Source: Owenia fusiformis (lineage: Eukaryota > Annelida > Polychaeta > Sabellida > Oweniidae). Taken from it: 64,000 nucleotides of DNA. Below, piece by piece: positions 35,785-49,000 of the stretch; within the stretch, counting starts at the first letter, position 1; each line of letters opens with the position of its first letter. Under the pieces are notes generated by a model. It had not been told where the DNA came from. It saw only the letters and a program-made list of their open reading frames with translations, and did not search any database. The translations under genes and the position numbers were made by a program. The DNA lies in assembly GCA_903813345.2 (NCBI GenBank), contig CAIIXF020000007.1, positions 13,434,714 through 13,498,713 on the forward strand. The letters are read 5' to 3'.

Positions 35785-36134
35785 TAGAGCACAATCATCT
35801 GGGTCTGGCAATACATTATAAATAAAGTTCAAGAATCACATTCACAATGTTCTTTCTTCCTTGGTTGCAAGATTTGTTTCCAAATGAGTGCACCTCAGTA
35901 TGTCCTCCAGCATTTCTAACAGATGGTATGTATGACTTTCCAAAAAGATCAGAATTGCTTATATTGATACTAGCATGGTATTGTTTCTGATAGAGCATAT
36001 TTTGGTTAATAATCCAGATGACACAAATCAAGCTTGGCAGTAAAGGATCACACTTTACAATCGAAACACAATTCCTAATTCATTTCTTTAGTCTTAAATC
36101 CTATAACAAATCCTATTTCCTAATCTAATCTAGT

Positions 36135-39100
36135 TCAATGGTGCCCATGTTTGGGTGGATTATACTTGGTTCTTAGTCCATCTAAGACAATTGCGACTGC
36201 TGTCAAGGCTAGTCCCCACTTGAAGCCCCTAAATACTGTCATCTTAAATAGTGTGAAGGGTGGTGTATAGTTGCCTGGCATGTATCTCCATGCATAATTC
36301 CTGGAAGTATAGAACAGAACAAAATATATTTAGAACCTAGAATGTGAGTTTTGCAGGGCCAGTAGTTGAAAATGCATCAACCAGCAATGAAGATTGTCTG
36401 TTTATATCACAATTAGAGATTAAACTCACATTTAATTTTATTGTAGGGTCAAAGAAGTAACATATCATATCATATCAGTGACTGAAGAAGTGACAAACTC
36501 CCATATGGACTAAAAATCCGTTGTAACTAGTTAATTATTCAAGAGCATTATAACTGGATATTAGTCGATATACCATGCAATATACATGTACATTTACAGT
36601 GTTTGCTAAGAGCCATACACCTGCAAAGCAAAATTTTAAGTCGCTGAAATGGAAGTTCTCAGTTGAATAGACTTATGTGTACATCGGTTCTAAACTACGG
36701 TATCCCCATACTTCTACATTAGCCTAATATTTCTCCCCTCTTTTAAGGCTGACTGATCTGATAAAACAGCCTTTGCAAGCCCGCTATCACCCACTTCAGA
36801 ATCATGATGGCTGAAACTGAGATACTAAGATCAGCTGATTTAACTTTTTGCTTCTGGACTTCTCTTTATCCTCCAGTGGATATTTTCGACTGAGAACCCA
36901 AAATGGCAGTTTTGACAGAAATTCACGAAGTAGCATTTGAAATCTTTGGAGATTTACGATTGAGAGTTATCGGAAGTTCCGCAATTTGTTAGCATCATTC
37001 AAAATTCTCCGGCAATTTTGATAGCTACTTTGTTTCTGCCATTTTGGGAGACCATATCTGTTGCAAAACTTATACCTGGCACAACTGTCACCATGTTATT
37101 GAGTGTTTTTAAGTTGCGCAAGGATCCTGCCATGACCGTGGTAGTGTTATCGTGAAAGCCTGGTATAACCGTGACAATTCTATATTATATTGCAAGGCCT
37201 GTCATAACCGTGGTAATGTTAAAGCCTGATATGACCGTGACAATGGTTGAAAGGCCTGTCATGACCGTGGTAATGTTAAAGCACGATTTGACCGTGACAA
37301 TGGTTATATTAAATGACCTTTAGAAGCATTGAGAATGCTGTAGACTACTTCTATTTTAAATCATAATTCATTTCCACAAACTATAATTCTTATCTCATTC
37401 AAGAATGTGAACATTGCACGGCTAGTGGGAAGTCCTCCATCTAGGAGGTATATACACCAGGTAATGCGACTAAAAATGAAAAAAATGAAAAAAATATGGT
37501 CACCTGTCCTCTAGATTCAATTTTTGAATGAATCGTAGCATAATGTACAGATTATTTGATATCATGCTATTCTTGAACATTTATATGCAAAAATAACTGG
37601 GTCGCTCACCTCTTATGCCTATATGTGTTCAGTAATCATCAATTCTCGTGAGTAAAATTTCTCCAGGCCATTGAAAGGGCCGCTCAGTAAATTGACAATT
37701 TCTACTGCGCATGTGTCATAAAAACCCCGCGAAAATTTTTGGGAACACTATCGCGTTTTTTACCTTTTTCTGGCATTTTTGGCATCATAAAGTAATTCTC
37801 AAAGAAGAGTTGTCTTAGCAGTTCCTGCTTGACCTACAATGCAAACATTGTAGGTCAAGCAAGCATTACCAATGCTAAAAAAAGGGGGGATTTACTCCGG
37901 AAAAATAAAGTCACGTGATGTGACGTAACATAAGTGTGACGCGATAATTTTTTAACTTTCATGGAACGAAAATACATTTCCCGGGAATCAATACATTCCA
38001 AATATTACGATTTTTCAGCAGATTTGTTATCAAAATGTAGATTTCTTTATAAAACAGACGTATCTGTGTTGTATTTAGACTTGAAAGAAATATTGTGGAC
38101 ATTAAATACGATTTTTCGATTTGTTGAACTGACCGAATGTAGTACTGAACGAAATATGCAGCCCAGACTTCTCGATATCCTACGAGATCACGAACAGATT
38201 GCAGAATTTTTCTTTTTGCTGCGTTTAATCGTTTCGTTCTTATTTATTAGCCGTCATCCAGCGATGGAAACCTAATATAAATACAAAGTTTGATACAAGG
38301 AACAAACACGTAAATGTTTTTTATGATGTTTATTCATTTATTAGGACGTATTATACATTGAAAAACCAGTGTGTTTGTTCCGGAGTAAATACCCCATTTT
38401 TTGCATTGGACCTTGTCTGGCCCAGATCTACGACATCGGGAGTAGATAACTGGGCCAGACGGGTTTGGTTAGAGAGACCTTACAACCATTGCCACAGTCA
38501 TACAGAGACATATTTATATGTCTCTGAGTCATATAAGGCTTTAACATTACCACGGTCATGACAGGCCTTGCAATATGATACAGCATTGTCACGGTTATAC
38601 CAGACTTTCACGATAAAACTACCGTGGTCATGGCAGGATCCTTACATAACTTAAGGTCTCATGGAAGTTAACAGGAAATGACAAAACAAAAAATGACAAA
38701 GCCATGCTGGATTTTGAAAATTTTTTGAACCAAGATAACAGAGTTCTGTTTGGACCTCCAGTCAGTTTAACTAGTTCCACATATCATTTACATGACCGGG
38801 AACACAGTTGAAATGGTCAGAATGACCATAAACGTGATAGAATAACCTTTTCAGCCCTCTGAAAATGTGACTAAAAAATAGCTAAGAGTAGGTGCTCAGG
38901 AAAGGTCACTGAACAGAATATTTTGACTTTTTCAGAAAATGTGCCCAATATATTGCTCTAAATGATACAATTCAAAAAAATTTGATATCATTCTTAGAAA
39001 AAGAAAAAATTGAAAAAAACTGAATTGAAAATCGATCTATTTTCCTTTTTACTACAGCCATTATTGTTTCAGACGATTTTTTAAAATTTCAAAGATTGTG

Positions 39101-39765
39101 TCATTTAGAGCAATATATTGGACACATTTTCTGAAAAAATCAAAAGATTCTGTTCATTGACCTTTCCTGAGCACCTACTTTTAGCTATTTTTCAGTCACA
39201 TTTTCAGAGGGCTAAAAAGGTTATTTTATCATGTTTATGGTCATTCTGACCATTTCAATTGTGTTCCTGGTCATGTAAATGATATTTGGAACTAGTTAAA
39301 CTGACTGGAGGTCCAAACAGAACTCTGTTATCTTGGTTCAAAAATTTTTCAAAATCCAGCATGGCTTTGTCATTTTTTGTTTTGTCATTTCCTGTTAACT
39401 TCCATGAGACCTTAAAAACACTTGATAACATGGTGACGGTTGTGCCAGGCATAAGTCTTGCAATAGATAGCAAGTACATTTTGGTTTCTATGTAGAAAAT
39501 ATCCCCTCTATGATAAGGAAGTCCTGATTGGCACAGAAGCAGCTGATAAACAAGACTTTCAGAGGATGGAAATGTAGGGAACAATATTGGATAAAGAGTA
39601 AGCACCTGATTTTAGTTTTTTTACGAAAAATTGAAAATTTTACCTGATCCATGGATCTTTTAAGCCCCTTGCAGCTAATGCACGCTCTAAATCAGTTAAC
39701 ATTGGTAGATCTTTGGCCTTGTACATCCTCCAGTCTGGTATTTGGAACTTTTCACCCCCTCCCAT
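36135..39765 (-). CDS. NDUFB3: NDUFB3, mitochondrial complex I subunit B12
   Basis: Two minus-strand coding exons, 39765-39644 and 36300-36135, joined in phase 2 by a GT-AG intron of about 3.3 kb; 95 aa against about 98 in human. Exon 1 gives IPDWRMYKAKDLPMLTDLE then ALAARGLKDPW; exon 2 opens RNYAWRYMPGN, continues FRGFKWGLALTAVAIVLDG (the single membrane segment, about residues 63-81) and ends KHGHH. The order LPDW-like motif, (A)ARGLxDPW, NxAWRY, FxxFxxGFKWG, His-rich tail is that of NDUFB3, an accessory subunit of the membrane arm of NADH:ubiquinone oxidoreductase in the inner mitochondrial membrane. The start at MGGGEKF fits the family; an in-frame ATG 30 codons upstream would add a Cys/Ser/Phe-rich stretch and is less likely. 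The intron is filled by nested transposons. Confidence 0.95.
36897..37048. repeat. 150-bp inverted-repeat segment in the NDUFB3 intron
   Basis: CCCAAAATGGCAG (36897-36909) and its complement (37036-37048) close an imperfect hairpin, with further pairing such as GAAGTAGCA near 36928 against TAGCTACTT near 37022. It is comparable in size to the central hairpin of the CASC3-intron element at 24010-24130, which has CAATATGGCGG arms. It abuts the left end of the next element. Confidence 0.55.
37109..38654. mobile_element. 1.54-kb TTAA-flanked element rich in hairpins
   Basis: Inserted in the left arm of the TA element. TTAA flanks both ends (37109-37112 and 38651-38654), and the intact other arm of the host gives the uncut site. 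The ends GTTGCGCAAGGATCCTGCC and GTTATGTAAGGATCCTGCC (complement) match. ATGACCGTGGTAATG-type motifs recur three times near 37130-37300 and in complement at 38550-38630. Inside are perfect hairpins at 37827-37860, 38415-38460 and 38503-38526, and an inner inverted repeat at 37869-38409. A 104-codon frame at 37961-38275 has no recognisable motif. Kolobok or piggyBac type is inferred from TTAA. Confidence 0.8.
37827..38460. mobile_element. Candidate inner element bounded by hairpins
   Basis: CCAATGC, an A-run, a G-run and ATTTACTCCGG at 37869 pair with the complement ending at 38409. Just outside on each side lies a hairpin: a 15-bp perfect stem with 4-nt loop (GCTTGACCTACAATG, 37827-37860) and an 11+6-bp stem (GTCTGGCCCAG then ATCTAC, 38415-38460). 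This may be a separate insertion in the TTAA element or its own internal structure. I found no target duplication, so the status is open. Confidence 0.5.
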
Positions 39766-40011
39766 GGTTCTGGAGGAGGAAACTGAGCCGAGAATGTAAA
39801 AAAATAAAGTGAAAATTCTAAAATGGCTGAGAGACACACAGACACCTTGACACACGTGACCAATTTCAGCCTATCAACGAGCCAGAATATCTTTCAGCAA
39901 TGGCGGCAATAAAAATTTTCAGTTTCAGAAAATAATACGTTTATGCTAAATGATTGATGAATCATACACTTTTTAACGTTTTGTTCATATCGCTGACACT
40001 GTGAACTTTCA
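39766..40011. promoter_or_regulatory. Bidirectional promoter between NDUFB3 and the ankyrin gene
   Basis: Only 246 bp separate the divergent start codons. The interval holds the E-box CACGTG (39853-39858) running directly into a CCAAT box (ACCAAT, 39859-39864), and two YY1-like ATGGC motifs (AAAATGGCTG at 39820, CAATGGCGGC at 39898). YY1, CCAAT and E-box sites are typical of promoters of nuclear genes for mitochondrial proteins. There is no TATA box at a fitting distance. Shared use by both genes is inferred from the spacing. Confidence 0.7.
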
Positions 40012-43000
40012 ATGGTCCTCCAGCACCTTGCAGAAGAGGTAAGTTCAACATTATTTCTTCCTAAAAAACGACCAACTGTTGATCAAGTCAAAGTCAAATC
40101 CATTTCTGGTGAGGTAGCCTACACATGTATTATAAGTGAGGTTCACCATACTTTTCGTTAAACCAAACCCTTGTGTCCACAGTTATCTACTCCTTGTGTC
40201 GTAGAGCATTGAACAATGTTTGGGCCAGAAATTGTCCAAGGCAAAAAGTTTGGTAAACTGTTGAAAAACACACTGCTTCTTCAATGTATAGATCTAATAT
40301 GCGCCGGCTCATTTGTTGATATTTTTAAAAATCGTTTATTGTGAAATGCCGAAACGGTAAAATACCGAACTGCGAAAAAATTGAACGCATTCTGTCCGGT
40401 TTTTGCACGCGATTGCCGTTTATGTCACGCATTTGGTACAAAATATGTACGCATTTGTTTTGAAAATGTGTACACCTGTTATCGCAGGCCTGTCAACTGT
40501 CCCGCAATTTGCGTATTTGTCATGCATTTGCTGAAGAATTTGAAGTCACGCCAGTTTTTTTTTGCGTGACAGAGAATGTAACGCAAATACGCATTTTAGA
40601 GTCCATTTCACTGCTTCATTTCGTCAGTAGAACGGCAAAAATAAGAAATTGGGAGACCATTGTGCAATGATATATGGAAAAGTATATTCATAATGTACAT
40701 GAATGACATTTGTATATTTCAGATCTTTTAGTTTTTTGTGCAATAAGCCTGTGCTGTCTTGTAATTTGAAGAATTTCAGCCATGTTAATCTTATTGAAAA
40801 TACATTTAACATGGCAGAGAAACATCCAAATATAAGAGGCCACACACTTTATAAGCCAAACTAGAAGCAATCCAAGATATACAAATGTCATTCATGTACA
40901 TTATGAATATTCTTTTCCATATATTATTGCACAATGGTCTCCCAATTTCTTATTTTTGCCGTTCTACTGACGAAATGAAGCAGTGAAATGGACTCTACTT
41001 GGTAATTGTCAAGCAAAAATATTTCTGAAGAAAAATTTCTAAAAAAGTTCGTCGATACAAAAATACGAACACCAAAAAAAAACATACGCATTCCGTTCGG
41101 ACTTTTCATGTGAATCACGTATATGTCACGCATACGCGTTCGGAATTTTTCTTACCTACCTAGTCAGCCTGTTGGATAAATATAATATTTTCAGATTTTT
41201 TTAGAGATTTCTGTTGATGATGCAAATATGGCTGAGATATGTTTAGAATGTACCAGAGAGTGTCTAATTTTTTTTTTGGTGAGGCATCATGGGGAGTAGG
41301 TTCGTAAAAATCATGTCACTTGTGACCAGGTTACATCACTCGACATTATTAGGCAAGAATTAATAGAAGTTGACGATATGTTGAGCACATTTCAACATCA
41401 ATGTAACAGAAAACACCACATTTACTTGTAAGTTAACTATGCACTATTTATTATGTTGACACATGTTTATACCAAAAAGGTATGAAGATTCTGTCTAACT
41501 CGTGAAATCATGGGAAAAGTAAAATCATATCTTGGACTAATCCATTTTGTTTCTGAAATGGATCTGTTTTTGTAAAGTGTTCCACCACAGTGCTCCTGTG
41601 TACAAATATTAAACCAGTATTCTGTCACTTCATTAGTACAAAATAACAGAACTTTTGAAATGGACAGACCCCTACCCTCTTCTCACAACCCCCCCTCTCT
41701 CTCCCATATTTACAAACTTTAAAACTATAATCTCACTCATTGTAAAATTTTCCTCATTTTAGCCAACTCTGGTTCAGGCATGTTTCCATGGTGACCCAGA
41801 GGAGGTGCGATCTCTACTCTACAAGAAAGAAGATGTGAACTATCAGGTTTGTAGACATATTTGCTCTCACTTAAAACACGATCTGTCAGTTTTCTATCTA
41901 GCCTAAAATGTCAACCAAGATTCAAAGTCATATCCATTAAATAAGGGTTATGTACTAATTGTACTTGGAGGTTTTGGATATGCATATCTCCTGAGGGATA
42001 AACCCCATATCCATGCCAACCATTACATACTAATTTATCATATTACCCGGTAGAGTTTTCAGGGAGATTAAATGACCACTGCAATAGTAAAATGTGTGAA
42101 AATAAACACATAATTCATATGCGAAGTCATTTTATTGCATTTTCACTTTTTTTCGGAAGTGGGAAGAAATGCACCGGGAGTGGGAGATATCGAGGTTCTG
42201 GATATGGAAGCCTTAAAATCAGGATACAGGATATATCTCCCTAAAACTACTGGGCATATTAAATGTTTATATTAATAGAGATGTATATTGGTTGATTGAT
42301 GCATATCTGTTCAGGATGCAGAGAAGCGTACACCTCTGCATGCAGCATCCTACTGTGGGGAAGCTGAGATTGCAGACTTACTCATACTTAGTGGAGCTAG
42401 GGTGAATACAAAAGACAACAAATGGTTGACACCCTTGCATAGGGCATGTTGTTCCAGGAATGAGGTAATATTTCTTTGAAAATTGGAACTATAGTATGTT
42501 AGATTATAAAACAGTTGATACTAATCTTCCCTTCTGATTTTACATGTAAATTCTGATTTTGCCTGTTATAACAAAACATATCTACAAATGTTTCAAAGTA
42601 GCTAAAATATCCAAACTATTCATAAATTTCCTGATTTCTCAATTGGGTTCAGAGTGAATTTCAACTATGTCCAAAGTAATTGTCTTCATGTAATTCAGGA
42701 GTAGATGCAGTAACATATTGTACACTGTTAGTATTAGTTTTAATGGAATAAATTAATTTGATATTTGGGTCAACAAGTACATGTAATAAACATACCTTAA
42801 TTGTAAACATTAGCTGATAACCTACTGTACAATAATAGAAATATTCTATTACAAACCTAACTTCTATATACAAACGTACTTTTGAATAAAATTGACTCAT
42901 ACACGTTTAATGAAAACATTATATTGTGTTATTCTAGGATACTGTAGAGACATTACTTAGGCACCAAGCTGATGTGAATGCTCGTGATAAAAACTGGCAG

Positions 43001-46000
43001 ACTCCGCTACACGTAGCAGCAGCGAATAATGCCGTAAAATGTGCAGAATATATCATTCCATTACTTACCAATGTTAATGTATCAGACAGAGCAGGACGTA
43101 CCAGTTTACATCATGCAGCTTTCAATGGACATAAAGAGGTATTTCCCTGTTTTCGTTTTCTTATCTTACATATATCAAAAAGGTGGATGTTTGAATGTGT
43201 AATCCTTTTTAGGTCAAAGTAACAAATTTGCTAACTTCTCTCATGTTTTATTTTGGTGTCTATATTATAAATGAATCAAAGGTTCCATAGGATATTAAAA
43301 TGTGTATAAAGATTAATGAAAAGTATGAGTATATACACTGTAATTTGTACATATTTTCAGATGGTTCAGTTGCTCTTGGAGAAAGGTGCAACTATTAATG
43401 CGTTTGACAAGAAAGATAGGAGGGCCATACACTGGGCTGCATATATGGGCCATGTTGAGGTTGTCAGACTTCTTGTTAACTTTGGTGCAGAACTCAACTG
43501 CAGGGATAAACAGGTACATTGGACACTCCTCAATTGCTCTTAATGTTTCAGTGCACAACTGTGATCTGCTGTGTTCTTTATTTCCCTTTGTTTCACCATA
43601 TAGTTGAAACTCTTTCCTTGAAGTATTATGATAGTTTGTTGTTGATGAAGTTATTGATGAAAAATGAATTGAATGCTTTCTATTCCAGATGTATACCCCA
43701 TTACACTGTGCTACAGCCAGTGGTCAAGTGAGTGTCATCAAGCTGTTGTTAGAGCTTGGAGTAGATGCTGATGCTGTCAATGTGTATGGTAACACATGTC
43801 TACATGTGGCATGTCTCAATGGACAAGATGTTGTCGTCAACGAACTATTGCTCAATCAAGCTACTATAGATTCATATAACCACAAACACCAGGTAATCCA
43901 CCAGATATTTTTGTTTTTACTTTGTTCTTTGACTTGGAATTTGAAGTGATGAAACAAACACAATCGGAATCCAAAGTAGATTTATTGATATTAACTGAAG
44001 ATTTTTAGGACACATTTTTTCAAAGATAAGGCTCACATTGCAATGTTTCATATAATTTTTCAGTTCTGTTCTTAGAATGTAAAAATAACATGATGTCTAT
44101 AGAGTCCTAGCTTCAGTTAAAGCTTGCTGTGTAAGCTTATATACCTAGAAGATCAATTCTTATATGTTAGTGTGGAACAATATGTGTGAACACTTATAAC
44201 AATCATATTCCAGACACCCCTGCATTATGCAGCAGCCTCCACTCATGGTGCAATGTGTCTGGAAATACTCGTCAATGAGGGTGCCAACACTAATGTTCAA
44301 TGTAAAGATGGCAGGACTCCACTACATATGACAGCCCTCCATGGTCGTTTTACCCGTGCACAGACTCTTATTCAACATGGTGAGTTGAAAATATGTTACA
44401 CACTCAAAAAAATCTTTGTAAAAAGTGATCTGTCCTCACATATATATGTGCTATAAGAAATTTACAGCCATACGAATGATCAAATGTTCATTATGTATCT
44501 TTATGTAAGGTTAGCCCCTTAAATGCATATTTAATGAATATTTTTGAAATCAACTGCAGCTACATTCAGGATACAAGGATTAGCAATAATCAGGCAGACA
44601 TTTTGTACATCTGTGAGTACTTGAGTAATAGTTACATGTACTATCAAGAAAATTGAAATAAGCCAATTGTGACTGACCTAAATGAGAGCATATTGTTTCA
44701 TTGTAGGAGCTGTGGTAGATTGTGAGGACCATGATAACAACACTGCTCTACACATAGGGTCAAGATATGGTCATGAGTTGCTAATGAATACACTGCTCTC
44801 TCATGGAGCTGAGCCTTTAAGGTAAATTTTCACAACTGCGAAACTAAAAGTAGCTTTTATCATAAACGTAATCCCTATTTAAGATGGTTCTTCATTCTTG
44901 ATTTTGTATTAACTCCTGTCCTAAAATTTAGCAGTTTTCTAAAAAAGCCCTCAGAGCCCTTCTGTTGGTCATGTACTAAATCACCATATAAAGTACTCAC
45001 TATGGTACTATTTATTCAGCATAGGTTCTTCCCTTACAATTTTCCTCTCTGGGCGCAATATCTTACCCTCTGTGTACATTGTATTTGTTATTTCCAGACG
45101 AGGGGTATGTGGTATGTTGCCTATACACCTAACAGCACTGAATGGTCACCTTGATTGCACCCGCAAGCTGCTTAGCTGTACAGAAGACTTTGATATAGAT
45201 ACTCCTGATGACCTTGGCAGGAGTTGCTTACATGCTGCAGCATGTGGGGGGTAGGCAAGCATTTATCACAGTATATAATTTGTAAATTCATTTGATTTGA
45301 TTATCCAGTTTGTTACCTTTTTGAATTTGCCACTTTCAGAACATTGGCGGCTATTTAGTTCAGCTAATAAAAAACCCATAGGATAACATGAAAATGTGGT
45401 TATCGACAAATATTGAAATTGGCGGTCTTTTACAAAATTCATAAAAAGCTAAATTAAATGAAGGCCATGTATTTTCCAGAAATGTTGAGGTGCTAGAGAT
45501 GCTTTTAAGTGCAGGTGCAGGATTCCACCTCACTGATCAGGAAGGTCGCCTACCTCTACATTACGCCTCAGCCAATGTCAACTACCAATGTGTGTTGTGC
45601 CTGGTTGCCATGGGGGAGGGTCTCAACATCCAGGACTCTAGTGGGTGTGCCCCATTACATTATGCAGCAGCGGCCGATTCAGACGCCAAGTAAGTTAATA
45701 ACATTGGTCTTCTATGTTTAACATTGGTTTTCTATGTTATGGTTTTCCGACTAAGTGTTGAGATGGTTTAACATACTAATAATAAGGTTCTTAATAAAAC
45801 AAATTCTCAACACTTAAAATGATTTCAGAATTCAGTTGTCTTCATGTTTTGAACAATTATTGCATTTTGTTTGTAGGGTTGTGGAACACTTGCTCAGGAA
45901 TGATGCTAATGCCAGTCTCAAAGACCACAACGGTTACAATGCAGTACACTATGCAGCCCTCAAGGGCCATAAAATACCACTACAAATGGTCAGTATTACA

Positions 46001-49000
46001 ATACAGACTTGTAGATCCTCTTGGAGTTCACATGTTTTAAATATCTTATAAGTAAGATGTTGATCTTAACCCAGATAACATATTCATATAATTCAGTATC
46101 TTCAATATCATTGTAAATGAAAATGTAAACTATTGTAAGAGCTTTTTATGTCACCACCACAATAATAATTGTTATAGTCTCCAACTTTTTTGTGGATGGC
46201 GTTTGGATGTTGGCGTTTGTCATTCAGCAGTTGGTGTCTGTAACAAATGGTAGGCTGTAACATTTTTCCTGTTTATGCCTTGTTTCTATTGTATTTTGTT
46301 TTTATCTTATACTTATTCTGTTTTTATCTTATACTTATTCTGTGTTTACAGCTTCTAGATGCAGCAGCCACAGATCTTCTTAGTAGGAAGTCAGTGCAGT
46401 CTGTCTCCTCTCCCTTACATCTTGCAGTGAGTATGATAAGAGAAACACTGGTTTGCTACTAGGCTCATTTAGCTTATGTAGCAGATTCAAAGTTACACCT
46501 ATACAGACTAGACCATTTAAGACTATGTCATATATAAAATTTAAGTTTCGAGTGAGAAAGAGAACTTATTTTTAAATTAAGAATTCAATACCATGAATCA
46601 GATATGAACATTTTGGATACAATAATATTGTTATTATCAAACAAATTCCTCTCAGTCTTTGTCTTATGAAAATTTAGAGAGCAGTTGGTGAAATATGCAA
46701 TAAATCCTGTAACAACATAACTCTTTTAAGTTATTTATCGCATACACATTTATGGGGTTGGCAGCGTTGGCTTCATGAACCATCTCTTGTTTTAAATTGC
46801 ATGTTTTATTGCTTTTAGGCCTACAATGGGCACAGTGAAGCATTACAAGTCCTTATGAATTATATAATGAATTTAGATATACGAGACTCTGAAGGTATGT
46901 TGTTAAGACTCCAACTGATTAATTATAAATTTTTAACATTACTACATATACTATGTATTATATTTTGCTTTTCCAAAATGAAGTTGATTATGATTCTATA
47001 TAGTTCTTATATTCTCTAGTAATTAGAAAGTCTTACTTTTAGAAGAATCAATTTTGTTTTTTAAGTTTATTATGTCACCATGACGTTGTGTGATTTCACT
47101 TTACTCTAAAGCTGTTGCATTCCAGGTAAAACCGCTCTCCATTGCTGTGCAGTACAGGGTCACACAGAATGCTGTGATACATTGGTGACACAGGGCAAAG
47201 CTTCCATACTCACATACGACAACATATCAAAAACCACTCCAGTGCATTTAGCAGGTAAGCTACCTAATTGACAGTTGAAATGTTGGTATCATTAAGTCTT
47301 GGTAATGCATCATTTTCAAATAAGAAAGTTTTTTTTGAAAGAACCTTTGAAAGAACTTGCCACAATATAGTAATCACTTTAAGATATCTTCTTGTTTGTG
47401 ACTGTGCATTTAAGCATATTCTAATTTTTTCAAAACTCCAACCTTCATGACATACTACCTTCTATTCCAGCAAGCAGGGGGCATACAGATTGTTTAAAAG
47501 TGTTCATAGACAACACAGAGTGTCTACAAGAGGTTTTAGACTGCACAGATGAGCAAGATAGAACGCCTCTGATGTTCGCTGTTGGTAATGGTCATGTAGA
47601 TTCTGTACTACTACTTATAAGCCAAGGGGCTAATATACATGCTCGGGATATTTTTGGCAGGACAGCCTTGCATCGAGGGGTATGTACTGGTTTTATATAT
47701 TGAGTTATACAGTATCATTGCCTCCATTTTTGAACTGTAGTGGGATATTAAAAAATCAACTTTGATTTGAAAGCAAATACATGCATATGCATGTTAATAC
47801 TCAAGTTCATAACCATATATAATTGTCATTGTAATTCCTACCACAGGCAGCCAATGGTCATGAGGAGTGTGTAGATGCCTTGCTACATAATGGTGCTGAT
47901 GCTGGGAGCAGGGACATCAGAGGTAGAACCCCACTGCACCAGGCAGCATCAGGGGGTCATGTAGGCATGCTGGGGGCATTACTTCAGGTTGGTTACACTA
48001 TAGTCTTGAATGAAATCAGAACTGCTACAGAATGAGAACTCTTAAATGGTTATATAGAACTATTCATCCGGAAAAGTCGTATATCTCTTATGTTCAATTT
48101 CTTTATTGGATCTTAAATAAGAGTTCAATTGTAGTCCTTAAAAGCTGATGTGTTATTGAATATGACATAGACATTGTTGGAACTAATATGGATCAAACAT
48201 GGAAATTGTAGGAAACACATACTTTCATGGAAGTCCTGGTCTTAAATGATCCTTTCATTATGTCTGATTTGTTGTAGTAAATGTTCTTGTGCAGTTATTG
48301 AGCTGATGTGTTACCAGATTTGAACAACATATTTGAACAATATTAGATGTAACCCAGATCACAAATCTAGAACTTGCCTAGTACACTTTCATAAAAGTTC
48401 CAGAACTGTAAGATCCATCATTTTGTCCAATTTGCTGTAGAAAGCGTTCTTGAACTGATTTGTTATCTTCTTGAACTTAATACAGTAACTTTAATACAGT
48501 AACTTTATTGGGACGATATAAAGATAAAAAATCTTGAATGAGAACTAGACCCCAACCTTGAAAATATTGGACTGTAATGGATATGTACTGAATGCAATTG
48601 TTGATTATGGTATATTTGTTGTTATTAATGTATTTACCACTGTTGTTTTGATATTGTGTTTATTGATGATGTTGTTCATATAACAGGTGGGACCTTCATG
48701 TTGTGTAGAAGACAAGAAACAATACACACCCCTGCATTGGGCCGCATATAATGGTATGAACAACCTTAGTTAATCTTGTTAATACATGTATTATTATCAG
48801 GGGCCCATTACCAGAATTTTCATACAGCTCAGAAGTTAACTTTGGCTAATGTTTTCTTTCCTTGACATCACATTTTCCCTCAATAATGGGAATCTTAATT
48901 TACGGAAAACATTTGGAACCTTCAAATGAGATAATAAATCGTCAAATAAGATACCAAATGAATTGTGCACTCTGGGAAAACACAAACAACAGAAGTAACA

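Larger units (their letters stand above)
37055..39469. mobile_element. Tc1/mariner-type foldback element in the NDUFB3 intron, interrupted by a TTAA element
   Basis: The left end TCTGTTGCAAAACTTATACC (37057) and the complement of the right end (TCTATTGCAAGACTTATGCC, ends 39467) are flanked by TA (37055-37056 and 39468-39469). The left arm stops at 37112 and resumes at 38655 because of an insertion; without it the element is about 870 bp and almost wholly palindromic, folding at about 39020. It resembles in size and design the 880-bp TA element upstream of CASC3, though the end sequences differ. No transposase. Confidence 0.8.

Noticed and set aside
37961-38275. 104-codon frame inside the TTAA element
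   Set aside because: No transposase motif, located between hairpins of a non-autonomous element, and AT-rich composition explains its length.
39763-39855. Upstream in-frame ATG extending NDUFB3 by 30 residues
   Set aside because: The family starts close to the Gly/Lys-rich segment; the extra stretch overlaps the YY1-like and E-box promoter elements.
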